In this document: one piece after another, positions 1-6,879 of the stretch
How the letters are laid out: each line of letters starts with the position of its first letter
Position numbering within the stretch: position 1 is the first letter of the stretch
From: Clostridiaceae bacterium
GTDB taxonomy: Bacteria > Bacillota > Clostridia > Oscillospirales > Acutalibacteraceae
NCBI GenBank assembly: GCA_016297555.1
Contig: JAEDGK010000040.1
Coordinates: 1-16,631 of the forward strand
Direction of reading: 5' to 3'
Length of the DNA: 16,631 bases
The notes under the pieces: model-generated
What the model saw: the letters and a program-made list of their open reading frames with translations, nothing else
Database searches by the model: none
Told to the model about the DNA's origin: nothing
Made by a program: the position numbers and the translations under genes

Positions 1-47
1 CTTTTGATTAATTCAGATTTATCAGAAAGGCAAGGGAGCATATAAAT

Positions 48-500
48 ATGAACAGAATAACAAGCTTTACGGTTGACCACGACCTTTTGACGGAGGGAAT
101 TTATGTTTCGAGAATTGACGGTGACATAACAACCTATGATATGAGGACGAGAATTCCCAATTCCGGCGACTATATGGACACCACCACCGCCCACACCGTG
201 GAGCATATGTTTGCAACCTTTATCAGAAATTCGGAAATTTCCGATGATGTTATCTATTTCGGCCCCATGGGCTGCCGCACGGGCTTTTATCTGCTTGTCA
301 GAAACGCCGATAACGCGCAGGTGCTCGGCATTACCAAGCGTATCCTCGCGGACATTATCGCCTATGAGGGCGAGGTTTTCGGCGCGTCAAAAAAAGAATG
401 CGGCAATTACCGCGACCTTGACCTTGAAAAGGCAAAGGCGGAATGTCGCAGATATCTGAAAGCTCTTGAAAAAGAACAGACTTTTGAATATAAACGATAA
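48..500 (+). CDS. luxS: S-ribosylhomocysteine lyase LuxS
   Basis: LuxS cleaves S-ribosylhomocysteine to homocysteine and the autoinducer-2 precursor DPD in the cytoplasmic activated-methyl cycle. The 150-residue protein has the usual family length. It carries the HTVEH metal motif (His49, Glu52, His53), the GPMGCRTGFY segment with the catalytic-type Cys76, and the ECGNYR segment whose Cys118 would be the third metal ligand. The ATG is preceded by GGGAG at 34-38 with a 9-nt spacer. No methylthioadenosine/SAH nucleosidase gene lies beside it in this window, so its pathway partners are elsewhere. The promoter must lie upstream of the window or in its first 30 bases, where I see no convincing pair of boxes. 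Identification is secure; a role in cell-cell signalling is not shown by the sequence. Confidence 0.97.
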   Translation: MNRITSFTVDHDLLTEGIYVSRIDGDITTYDMRTRIPNSGDYMDTTTAHTVEHMFATFIRNSEISDDVIYFGPMGCRTGFYLLVRNADNAQVLGITKRILADIIAYEGEVFGASKKECGNYRDLDLEKAKAECRRYLKALEKEQTFEYKR

Positions 501-539
501 TTCGGCGAAACCGAGATGATTTTTATATAATGGCGTAGT

Positions 540-559
540 GCGGCTTGCCCGCAAGCCGC
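540..559. repeat. GC-rich perfect palindrome downstream of luxS
   Basis: Nine-base arms (GCGGCTTGC and GCAAGCCGC) flank two C residues, giving a perfect inverted repeat 40 nt after the luxS stop. No T-run follows on either strand, so it is not a classical intrinsic terminator. A second, unrelated-arm palindrome lies 19 nt further on. Together they may serve as convergent-gene transcript ends or be copies of a dispersed intergenic palindrome. Confidence 0.5.
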
Positions 560-578
560 CGTGAAAATGGTGTGATTT

Positions 579-604
579 AACGGCGGGAGCAAGCTCCCGC
601 CGTT
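579..604. terminator. Perfect 12-bp hairpin between convergent genes, possible bidirectional terminator
   Basis: The arms AACGGCGGGAGC and GCTCCCGCCGTT pair perfectly around AA. The element lies between the luxS stop and the stop of the minus-strand membrane gene at 633, where a shared terminator is expected. The tract after the stem is only TTAAT on the plus strand and TTAAAT on the minus strand, so termination would depend on the very stable stem. It could instead be a dispersed palindrome. Confidence 0.45.
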
Positions 605-632
605 AATAAAGCTGTCGGTTTTTCTCTGCCGC

Positions 633-1412
633 TTATACCGAGACGGTTTCACGCTCCTGCTCGGCGGCTGTTTTTGCTTCAAGATCTTTCATTTTAAATC
701 TGCCCTTGTGGCGGTAAGGATATATTCTGAGGAATATGTAAGACGCTACTGCGCCGACGGTGTTTAAAACAATATCCGCCATTGTATCCATAAGCGGCCA
801 GCGTTCGGGCTTGATGGGGTCAAAGAGAGTCAATGCCTTGGGCGTTCCCTGAGCAAGCTCGAGCGACCAATGCTGAGCGTCGCCGGGGTAACCGCCTATA
901 ACACCCGCAACCTGGTCAAAGGTAAACTCAAAAAGCTCCCAGCCCGTTGCGGCGAGGAAAGAAAAGCCCACCGAAGCAAGCAAAACAAGAGATATGGGAG
1001 CGGTCGCCTTTCTGCTTTTGAGTATCGCGCAGGCGATTTCATAGCCGAAGAATACGCATGCCGCGCCGCCCACAAAGTGGAGAATAACATCCCACCATCT
1101 GAAATCATAATAGAGATTGAGAAATTTTCCGCCGAAGGAGCCTGCCCAAATGCCTACCATCAAAAAGGTCTGCACCGAGGACGGAACATGGCGAAGAAGG
1201 CTTTTTTCGGGGAAAAGCATAAAAATTTCCCAAACGAAGGTGCAAAGGAAATTTGCGCCGACCTGGAGAGGATCGGTTATGTCGAATTCCTTGCCGTCGG
1301 GAGGGAAAAAGCCTTTGATAAAGGCGAAAATAAGCGATGCTCTGATTATCCACCAGATAACAAACCGCCATTTCGGGCAGCCGTCTGACAGACGCTTTAA
1401 GTAGTTTTTCAT
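633..1412 (-). CDS. Polytopic membrane protein, YjdF/DUF2238-like
   Basis: This 259-residue protein has about six hydrophobic segments, near residues 15-33, 50-66, 80-97, 107-130, 138-158 and 210-230, and a charged C-terminal tail. Polar motifs sit inside or beside membrane segments: WWDVILHF (106-113), ATGWELFEF (155-163) and DTMADIVLN (209-217). This pattern resembles the YjdF/DUF2238 group of uncharacterised membrane proteins, but I cannot assign a substrate or activity. I chose the ATG at 1412 over an in-frame ATG 14 codons upstream because GGAG sits 8 nt before it. It is monocistronic with its own promoter at 1458-1485 and converges on luxS. There is no signal peptide beyond the first membrane segment. 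Confidence 0.75.
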   Translation of the reverse strand: MKNYLKRLSDGCPKWRFVIWWIIRASLIFAFIKGFFPPDGKEFDITDPLQVGANFLCTFVWEIFMLFPEKSLLRHVPSSVQTFLMVGIWAGSFGGKFLNLYYDFRWWDVILHFVGGAACVFFGYEIACAILKSRKATAPISLVLLASVGFSFLAATGWELFEFTFDQVAGVIGGYPGDAQHWSLELAQGTPKALTLFDPIKPERWPLMDTMADIVLNTVGAVASYIFLRIYPYRHKGRFKMKDLEAKTAAEQERETVSV

Positions 1413-1457
1413 TATTTGTTCTCCAATCATGTGTTTATAAGGGCTTATACCCATTAC

Positions 1458-1485
1458 AGTATAACATATAATTTCGGCTTGTCAA
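1458..1485 (-). promoter_or_regulatory. Sigma-A-type promoter of the membrane protein gene
   Basis: Read on the minus strand, TTGACA (1485-1480) and TATACT (1463-1458) are separated by 16 nt. Transcription would start near 1451, giving a leader of about 40 nt before the ATG at 1412. Confidence 0.65.
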
Positions 1486-1514
1486 TAAAATGCAGAAATG
1501 CTCGAAAATTATAT

Positions 1515-1543
1515 TTGATTTTGCCTGCGCGCTATGCTATCAT
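1515..1543 (+). promoter_or_regulatory. Promoter of the alanyl-tRNA editing gene
   Basis: TTGATT (1515-1520) and TATCAT (1538-1543) have a 17-nt spacer, and a TG two bases upstream of the -10 box gives an extended -10. The start site would be near 1550, leaving a short leader of about 23 nt that holds the GGAGG at 1561-1565. It is back to back with the divergent minus-strand promoter. Confidence 0.65.
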
Positions 1544-1572
1544 AAATCGGTAACAAAAACGGAGGTGCTTTG

Positions 1573-2718
1573 ATGGCTCGCAGACTTTACTACGAAAATC
1601 AATATATAAAAGAATTCTCCGCCCGAGTTATCTCCTGCTCGGAAAGCAAGGGCGGCTTTGAGGTTATTTTGGACGAAACCGCTTTTTTCCCCGAGGGGGG
1701 CGGTCAGCCGGGCGACACGGGCTTTATCGGCAAAGCCGAGGTCACGGATACGGTTGAGCGCGGCGGCGAGGTTATTCACATTTGCAGCTGCGCCGTTCCC
1801 GAGGGCGAAACGGCGGAATGTAAGCTGGATTTTGACAGGCGGTTTACAAATATGCAGCAGCACACGGGCGAGCACATTTTTTCGGGCGTGCTTCATTCCG
1901 TCTGCGGCTATGACAATGTGGGCTTCCATATGGGCGAGCATTGCATTACAGTCGATTTCAACGGCGCGGTAACTCATCGGGAGCTTGAACGCATTGAACG
2001 CCTTGCAAACGAGGCGGTTTATAAAAACATTCCCGTTGAGGCTCTTTATCCGACCCGTGAGGAGCTTGAAAATTTCTCATACAGAAGCAAAAAGGAGATT
2101 GAGGGTCAGGTTCGTTTAACTCGCATTGAGGGCGTTGACCTTTGCGCCTGCTGCGGAACTCATGTGGCGGCGACGGGCGAGGTCGGCATCATAAAAGCGG
2201 TTTCGATGATGAATTATAAATCGGGCGTCAGAATTACTCTGCAAATCGGCAGAAAAGCCCTGAATGACTATTGTGAAAAGAACAAAAGCGTTTATGAAAT
2301 ATCAAACCTGCTCTGCGCCAAAACGGAGGAAATAACCTCTGCGGTTGAGAGAATTCAGGCTCAGCTTCACGAAGCAAGGCTTGCCTGCTCGGAGCTGAAA
2401 AAGGAGCTTTTCGCTCTCAAAGCGGCCGCCGCTTCGGGTGAAAGCGCCTGTATGTTTGACGGCGGAGCAAGCGCGGACGACGCGCGGATTTTTGCCGATA
2501 TGCTGGCGGATAAGGTCGGCATTGCGGCGGTATTTTCGGGCAGCGATGAAACGGGCTATAAATATGCCGTTGTCAGCAGGAGCGAGGATGTAAGACCTCT
2601 GGGCAAGCGTCTGAATGAAGCCTGCTCGGGCAGGGGCGGCGGCAAGCCCGATATGGTTCAGGGCTCGGTTTCCGCTTCACGCTCGGAAATCGAAAGCTTC
2701 TGGAATTCAATCAAATAA
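1573..2718 (+). CDS. Alanyl-tRNA editing protein, AlaX type with DHHA1 domain
   Basis: This is a free-standing relative of the alanyl-tRNA synthetase editing region, expected to hydrolyse mischarged Ser- or Gly-tRNA(Ala) in the cytoplasm. The 381-residue protein has an N-terminal OB/threonyl-tRNA-synthetase-associated part with FFPEGGGQPGDTG (39-51). The metal motif HTGEH follows (His97, His101), and CACCGTH supplies Cys193 and His197 as the other two likely zinc ligands. Residues 250-290 form a helical, coiled-coil-like linker. The C-terminal DHHA1 domain has the glycine-rich GRGGGKPDMVQGS (353-365). The ATG at 1573 follows GGAGG by 7 nt; a TTG one codon earlier is too close to that site. 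The length fits AlaX proteins that keep the DHHA1 domain rather than short AlaX-S forms. Confidence 0.93.
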   Translation: MARRLYYENQYIKEFSARVISCSESKGGFEVILDETAFFPEGGGQPGDTGFIGKAEVTDTVERGGEVIHICSCAVPEGETAECKLDFDRRFTNMQQHTGEHIFSGVLHSVCGYDNVGFHMGEHCITVDFNGAVTHRELERIERLANEAVYKNIPVEALYPTREELENFSYRSKKEIEGQVRLTRIEGVDLCACCGTHVAATGEVGIIKAVSMMNYKSGVRITLQIGRKALNDYCEKNKSVYEISNLLCAKTEEITSAVERIQAQLHEARLACSELKKELFALKAAAASGESACMFDGGASADDARIFADMLADKVGIAAVFSGSDETGYKYAVVSRSEDVRPLGKRLNEACSGRGGGKPDMVQGSVSASRSEIESFWNSIK

Positions 2719-2721
2719 GCA

Positions 2722-2760
2722 ATAAAAAAGCCGCTCGGCTGCTTTGTGCAGTCGGGCGGC
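2722..2760 (-). terminator. Intrinsic terminator of the GH4 gene
   Basis: A 13-base stem (2730-2742 with 2748-2760, loop of 5 nt) begins 15 nt after the stop at 2776 in the minus direction and is followed on that strand by a run of six T. On the minus transcript the stem has two A-C mismatches. On the plus transcript the same positions form G-U wobbles, so the hairpin is actually better paired in the alanyl-tRNA editing mRNA. It may therefore act in both directions. Confidence 0.75.
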
Positions 2761-2775
2761 TCGGTTTATAACGGA

Positions 2776-4098
2776 TTATTTATATTCTTTCATATAATCG
2801 CCGTGGGCTTCAATCAAATCGTCAACCATGGCTTTGATTTCGTCAATCGAAAGCTCGGCGGCGGTGTGCGGTTCAAGCATTGCCGCCATATAGATATCCT
2901 CGCGCTTTTGCGTTACGGCGGCGTTGATTGTGAGAAGCTGAGCGTTGATATTGGTCATATTCATAGCCGCAAGCTGAACGGGCAGCTTGCCTACATGGCA
3001 GGGATTAATTCCTCTGCCGTCAACAAGGCAGGGAACCTCAACGCAGGCATCAGCAGGCAGATTGTCAATCAGACCCGTGTTAAGCACATTTCCGCCTATC
3101 TTATAGGGGTTGCCCGTCACGATTGCCTCCATAATATAGGACGCATATTCACGGGTACGCTCGTGAGAAATTTTGCCGTTGTCGAGAATCCTTTCCTTTT
3201 CCTCTTTCCAGCCCTTAATCTGCTCAACACAGCGGCGGGGATATTCGTCAAGAGGAATGTTATATCTTTCGATAAGCTCGGGATATTTTGATTTGATGTA
3301 GAAGCAGTTGTATTCGGCGTTGTGCTCGCTCGATTCGGTGCAGTAATAACCGAAATTCTTAATGTAATCAAGCCTTACCTTGTTTTTGAAATCGGGGTCG
3401 CTGAGCTTTTCGGGTATGCGCTTCTTTATTTCGGGGTAGAGGTCAACGCCGTTTTTATCCTTGATTTCAAGCAGCCAAGCCATATGGTTAATGCCCGCGA
3501 TAAGCTCCTTTCTGCCCTCAAGCTTATCCTCCATGCCGAGCTGGGTCAGAAGGTCGGAGGAGCAGACCTGAACGCTGTGGCAAAGACCGACCGTTTTTAT
3601 TGCCGTGTATCTCTGCATATAGCCCGAAAGAATTGACATCGGATTTGTGTAATTGAGGAACCATGCGTCGGGGCAGACCTCCTCCATATCGCGCGCAAAA
3701 TCGCGCAGAACGGGGATTGTGCGAAGCCCGCGCATAATGCCGCCTATGCCGAGCGTGTCGGCAATCGTCTGGCGCAGACCGTATTTTTTTGGCACTTCAA
3801 AGTCAATAATCGTGCAGGGGTCATAAAGACCGACCTGAATTGCGTTAACAACGAAATCCGCGCCTCTGAGCGCCTCTTTTCTGTTTTCAACTCCGCAGTA
3901 TTTTTCAATACGGCAGCGGTTTTCATTTACATTGGCATTGATTGCGCTGAGGATTATAAAGCTTTCTTCAAGTCTTTCCGCGTCGATATCATAGAGCGCG
4001 ATAACGCTCTCGCGCAGGCAGGGGGTGCACATACAGTCGCCGATAACATTGCGCGCAAAAACCGTGCTGCCCGCACCCATAAATGTGATTTTCGGCAT
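2776..4098 (-). CDS. Glycoside hydrolase family 4 protein, MelA-like alpha-galactosidase
   Basis: GH4 enzymes cleave glycosides by an NAD- and Mn-dependent oxidation-elimination mechanism in the cytoplasm. The 440-residue protein opens with a Rossmann motif (GAGSTVFARN, 8-17) and carries NYTNPM (149-154). It supplies the expected metal ligands Cys173 in GLCHSVQ and His205 in GINHMAW. TESSEHNAEY (254-263) and a C-terminal CVEVPC segment are also family features. The GLCHSVQ form suggests the alpha-galactosidase/alpha-galacturonidase side of the family rather than the 6-phospho-glucosidases, but the exact substrate is not settled. The ATG at 4098 follows AAAGGAG by 9 nt. An open frame continues 55 codons upstream, but it crosses the promoter and hairpins and is not coding. 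No transporter lies beside it. Confidence 0.9.
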   Translation of the reverse strand: MPKITFMGAGSTVFARNVIGDCMCTPCLRESVIALYDIDAERLEESFIILSAINANVNENRCRIEKYCGVENRKEALRGADFVVNAIQVGLYDPCTIIDFEVPKKYGLRQTIADTLGIGGIMRGLRTIPVLRDFARDMEEVCPDAWFLNYTNPMSILSGYMQRYTAIKTVGLCHSVQVCSSDLLTQLGMEDKLEGRKELIAGINHMAWLLEIKDKNGVDLYPEIKKRIPEKLSDPDFKNKVRLDYIKNFGYYCTESSEHNAEYNCFYIKSKYPELIERYNIPLDEYPRRCVEQIKGWKEEKERILDNGKISHERTREYASYIMEAIVTGNPYKIGGNVLNTGLIDNLPADACVEVPCLVDGRGINPCHVGKLPVQLAAMNMTNINAQLLTINAAVTQKREDIYMAAMLEPHTAAELSIDEIKAMVDDLIEAHGDYMKEYK

Positions 4099-4152
4099 TA
4101 TAAAAGGCTCCTTTATTCTTTTGTTTCGAGGACTTTTCGCCTCAACGCTCTC

Positions 4153-4181
4153 ATTATAAATAAAAAAGCCCCCAAAAGCAA
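4153..4181 (-). promoter_or_regulatory. Promoter of the GH4 gene
   Basis: On the minus strand TTGCTT (4181-4176) is followed after 17 nt by a perfect TATAAT (4158-4153). Transcription would begin near 4147, about 48 nt before the ATG. The -35 box touches the base of the hairpin at 4181-4210. Confidence 0.65.
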
Positions 4182-4210
4182 GAAAAAGATGCCGTGAAGC
4201 ATCTTTTTCT
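4181..4210. terminator. Perfect 12-bp stem-loop, terminator-like, just upstream of the GH4 promoter
   Basis: AGAAAAAGATGC and GCATCTTTTTCT pair perfectly around a 6-nt loop. The A-run on one side and T-run on the other give an intrinsic-terminator shape in both directions. On the minus strand it would insulate the GH4 promoter from upstream transcription. It could also be the 3' end of a small transcript from 4211-4300. Confidence 0.5.
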
Positions 4211-4373
4211 GCATGGGGTTGAATTGAGGAGGGGTATTGCGTACTCAAAAATGAGCAGTACACTGCGGGTTGCGGCTCCCGCTGAGTACATTTAGAATAA
4301 TAACCCGAATTTATTAATTCGGTATGAATTCAATTTAAACAGTTGTAGGATATTTTGTTAAAACATACGCCGC
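4211..4373. other. Gene-free region with several inverted repeats
   Basis: I find no credible gene between the hairpin at 4181-4210 and the kinase stop at 4374. GTACTCA (4241-4247) is repeated inverted as TGAGTAC (4283-4289) and encloses GCGGG/CCCGC arms (near 4265-4282). GCAGT/ACTGC arms also occur near 4255-4265. On the minus strand a C-rich, unpaired-looking stretch containing CCCCTCCTC (about 4226-4234) follows. The region could encode a structured small RNA or be a copy of a dispersed intergenic element; the sequence alone does not decide. Confidence 0.4.
4305..4322 (-). terminator. Possible terminator of the four-gene minus-strand operon
   Basis: CCGAATT and AATTCGG form a 7-bp stem with a 4-nt loop about 50 nt downstream of the kinase stop. 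On the minus strand it is followed by a T-rich stretch (TTATTATTCT). The stem is short and AT-rich, so it is only a moderate candidate. Confidence 0.4.
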
Positions 4374-5264
4374 TCAGGCAAAATCCGAATAGAAATCGGC
4401 GATATATTTTTCAACATCGGCTCTCGTGCCCTTGAACGGACCGGGGGTTTCCATTTTAAGCGAAACGGTTGCCGCCGCAGTCAGCAGAGCCTCGGGAATG
4501 GAATGAGTCAGCCGCTCGTTTATATATGCGGCAAATGTGGTATCTCCTCTGCCCGTTCTGCCGCTTAAATTGCGCGACCTTATGGGGCAGGTGAAAAAGC
4601 TTTTGCCGTCATAAACAAGCACCTCGGTGTTGTGAGTTATCAGAATTTCTCCCGCACCCCATGAATAAAGGTGCTTTGCCGCCTCGCGCCTGTCGGCGCA
4701 GCCCGTCATTATTTCCGCCTCCGCGGCGTCGGTTTTAAGATAGGTTATAAACGGCAGACATTCCTTTTTCGCAGCCCAATCCTCAAAATACATTGAGCCG
4801 TCGGGGGCAACATGGCGCAGCATTGCCTGCACATCGAGCGCAACGGGCGCTTTTTTTGCGAGCGTTTTTATCATTTCGGAATCAAAATCGCCGTAAACAA
4901 GACCCGCCAGATGATAGATACCCACATCGAGAGCGGGCAGCTCCGCCGCATTGAAGGGATCGCCTTTTGAAAGGCAGGCGCAGGTTCTGCGTTCCTTATC
5001 GGCGGTGTGATAAATATTCACCATATCGGTTGATTTTTCACTCGGCAGGCAGAAGATATCCTCCTTCGGCAGAGTGAAATTCGCAAGCCTGTCCCTGTCT
5101 TTTTCGGCAAGCTTTGTAACTGCGGCAACTTTGTGACCGAGAGCGTGAGCGCTCGCCGAGGAATAAACCACGGCGCCGCCGACGATTTTTACCGTGTTGC
5201 CGAGATGATCCGTGTTGGAATCCATTGTTTCATGACCTATTATCATTGAACTGTATTCGGACAT
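4374..5264 (-). CDS. PfkB-family carbohydrate kinase
   Basis: This 296-residue protein belongs to the ribokinase/PfkB fold, which transfers ATP phosphate to a sugar or sugar-like alcohol in the cytoplasm. The substrate-side di-glycine lies at Gly29-Gly30 in VGGAVVYSSA. The C-terminal signature GRTGRGDTTFAAY (235-247) gives the catalytic base Asp241 and the anion hole. The N-terminus lacks a long first strand before the GG motif, and the usual DTTGAGD reads GRTGRGD, so it is a divergent member and the substrate cannot be named. The ATG follows GGAGG by 7 nt. It is the last gene of the operon, starting 17 nt after the hydrolase stop. Confidence 0.85.
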   Translation of the reverse strand: MSEYSSMIIGHETMDSNTDHLGNTVKIVGGAVVYSSASAHALGHKVAAVTKLAEKDRDRLANFTLPKEDIFCLPSEKSTDMVNIYHTADKERRTCACLSKGDPFNAAELPALDVGIYHLAGLVYGDFDSEMIKTLAKKAPVALDVQAMLRHVAPDGSMYFEDWAAKKECLPFITYLKTDAAEAEIMTGCADRREAAKHLYSWGAGEILITHNTEVLVYDGKSFFTCPIRSRNLSGRTGRGDTTFAAYINERLTHSIPEALLTAAATVSLKMETPGPFKGTRADVEKYIADFYSDFA

Positions 5265-5281
5265 TTTTATGCCTCCGTATA

Positions 5282-5971
5282 TTAAAATTCGTAAGTTTCA
5301 AGCTCTTGTGCAACGGTTATTCCGGGATAATCCCCGTATTCGCTTTCGGGCGAATAATCGGGGCTGAGATGGGTTGAAATTATCCTTATGCCGAGCTTTT
5401 CATTCAGAGCTTTTGCATGGCTGACATTCATATGAGGGCCTTTGAAGCCTTCGGGCTTTGAGCAGTCCGCCAGCAGAATATCCGCGCCCTCGCACGCGCG
5501 CTCGATATTTTCATTATAAAGGGTGTCGCCCGTATATACAAGCGTTTTTTCTCCCTCAACCCTTATCGCAAGGCAGGGCGCCGTGTGCTTCATTTCATAA
5601 AAACGAAGCTTAAAATCACCGACGGTTACGGCGCTTTCGGGACTTATGTTGACAACATTGAAATTGGGATGAGTGAAAAGGATTTTATACCATTCGCTGT
5701 CGGAAGCGGCGGTATAAATCGTAACCTTATGGTTCAAATCTTCAAGCAGATAGCGGAAAGCAAGCAGGTCGCTCGTGTGGTCATAATGCAGATGTGAAAT
5801 AAAAATTGCCGTGATTTTTCTGACATCAATGCAGTTGCAGAGCCTTGAAAGCGTGCCCGAGCCCATATCCATAACAAGGGCGGTTTCGCCTTGGGTGACA
5901 AGATATCCGCTCGCCGCTCCCGTGCCCGCCTTTGGATAAGGTCCGTATTTTCCGAGAACGGTCAGCTTCAT
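5282..5971 (-). CDS. Metallo-beta-lactamase-fold hydrolase, RNase Z-like group
   Basis: The 229-residue cytoplasmic protein has the two-metal site of the MBL superfamily: SHLHYDH (His60, His62, Asp64, His65), His129 in MKHTAP, Asp149 in YTGDT and His201 in STHLSP. The overall layout resembles the RNase Z/ElaC-like and phosphodiesterase-type members rather than beta-lactamases. It lacks the extended exosite arm expected of a true tRNase Z, so a small-molecule or cyclic phosphodiester substrate is possible. Its ATG overlaps the stop of the PI-PLC-like gene by four bases (ATGA), which implies translational coupling. GGGAGA precedes the start. The specific substrate is unknown. Confidence 0.85.
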   Translation of the reverse strand: MKLTVLGKYGPYPKAGTGAASGYLVTQGETALVMDMGSGTLSRLCNCIDVRKITAIFISHLHYDHTSDLLAFRYLLEDLNHKVTIYTAASDSEWYKILFTHPNFNVVNISPESAVTVGDFKLRFYEMKHTAPCLAIRVEGEKTLVYTGDTLYNENIERACEGADILLADCSKPEGFKGPHMNVSHAKALNEKLGIRIISTHLSPDYSPESEYGDYPGITVAQELETYEF

Positions 5972-6876
5972 TTTATATCTCTCCCTTTTCCGATTGCCGC
6001 CGCAAATTCTTCTCTCAGCTCGTCTTTTACAACGCCCTTTAACAAATTCAGATTAAGAATTTCGTTAACCTTCATACTGTCGCGCGTCATAAAATCGCCC
6101 GCAACAATGTTGACCTTTTCGAGCATTGCGGGGTCGGCGGCGATATCCGCAATGATTCCGGGGAAGAACGGGCGGTCAAGCTCGTCAAGGTCATCGGGCC
6201 ATTTCAAGCCGTTTTCCGTGCCGGGATTGGGCGTTTGCTGAGTCTGAAACCAGAAAAAGCCGTCGGTTTCAAGCTCGCGCAGATAGTTGACACATTCCTT
6301 TGCGAATTTTTCGGGCTTGTAGCCGAACACCTTGGAGTCCCACGGCTCAAGCAGGGGCACGCCGCGGCTGAAATCATATTCCTCTGCGGCGTTGATGATT
6401 AAATATTTTTTGCCCGATTTTCTGATATCTCCCACGGTCAGGCTGCCGATATCGTCAAAATCCGTCAGGGCGTATTTTTCGGGGTTGAGATATTTTTTTA
6501 TAAGCGTGCTGACGGCGGCGGGGTCGCTGCCGTAGCTGAGAGTCAGAGGACCTATTTTTTGAGTGGAATATGTTCTGATATCGAAAATAAAAAATTCATC
6601 CGATTCGCTGACAATCATTCCGAGATTTTCAAAAGCCTGCTCTGCCGGCATACCCTTTGTGATTCCGTGAGCGATGAAAAGTCTGCCGCTGCGGTCGGTT
6701 TTCAGGCGAATGCCGAATTCTCTTACGCCGCAATTATATTGCTTGTAGAGTGAGCCGTTCTGACACCTTGCGGGCTTGGGCATTCCCATGGTTGCCGCAT
6801 TGTGTGAGGCGGGTATTGCAATTTTTGTGATTTTTGCGTCATCCTTGATGTATGACATCCAATTTTCGTAAAACAT
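5968..6876 (-). CDS. PI-PLC X-domain-like phosphodiesterase family protein, possibly impaired
   Basis: The 302-residue protein matches the start of the bacterial phosphatidylinositol phospholipase C fold. It has an N-terminal WMSYIKD element, IPASHNAAT with the first catalytic-type His25, CGVREFGIRL (49-58), and IAHGI with the second His70. Family enzymes use two histidines plus an Asp in the GVRxxDIR segment; here that Asp is Gly55 (codon GGC, one base from GAC) while Arg57 is kept. There is no signal peptide or lipobox, unusual for a group often secreted, so it appears cytoplasmic. The gene starts 3 nt after the methyltransferase stop and overlaps the hydrolase by four bases. Activity is uncertain; it may act on another phosphodiester or be a binding protein. 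Confidence 0.72.
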   Translation of the reverse strand: MFYENWMSYIKDDAKITKIAIPASHNAATMGMPKPARCQNGSLYKQYNCGVREFGIRLKTDRSGRLFIAHGITKGMPAEQAFENLGMIVSESDEFFIFDIRTYSTQKIGPLTLSYGSDPAAVSTLIKKYLNPEKYALTDFDDIGSLTVGDIRKSGKKYLIINAAEEYDFSRGVPLLEPWDSKVFGYKPEKFAKECVNYLRELETDGFFWFQTQQTPNPGTENGLKWPDDLDELDRPFFPGIIADIAADPAMLEKVNIVAGDFMTRDSMKVNEILNLNLLKGVVKDELREEFAAAIGKGRDIK

Positions 6877-6879
6877 AGC

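Noticed and set aside
870..1388. Plus-strand open frame of 172 codons opposite the membrane protein gene
   Set aside because: No ribosome site, a polar composition without any family motif, and it lies fully antisense to a gene with a good promoter, start and membrane segments.
1570..1572. TTG start for the alanyl-tRNA editing gene
   Set aside because: It is only 4 nt from GGAGG, while the adjacent ATG is at 7 nt.
4099..4263. N-terminal extension of the GH4 protein by 55 residues
   Set aside because: The extension crosses the GH4 promoter and a perfect hairpin, while the ATG at 4098 has a proper ribosome site and begins directly with the Rossmann strand.
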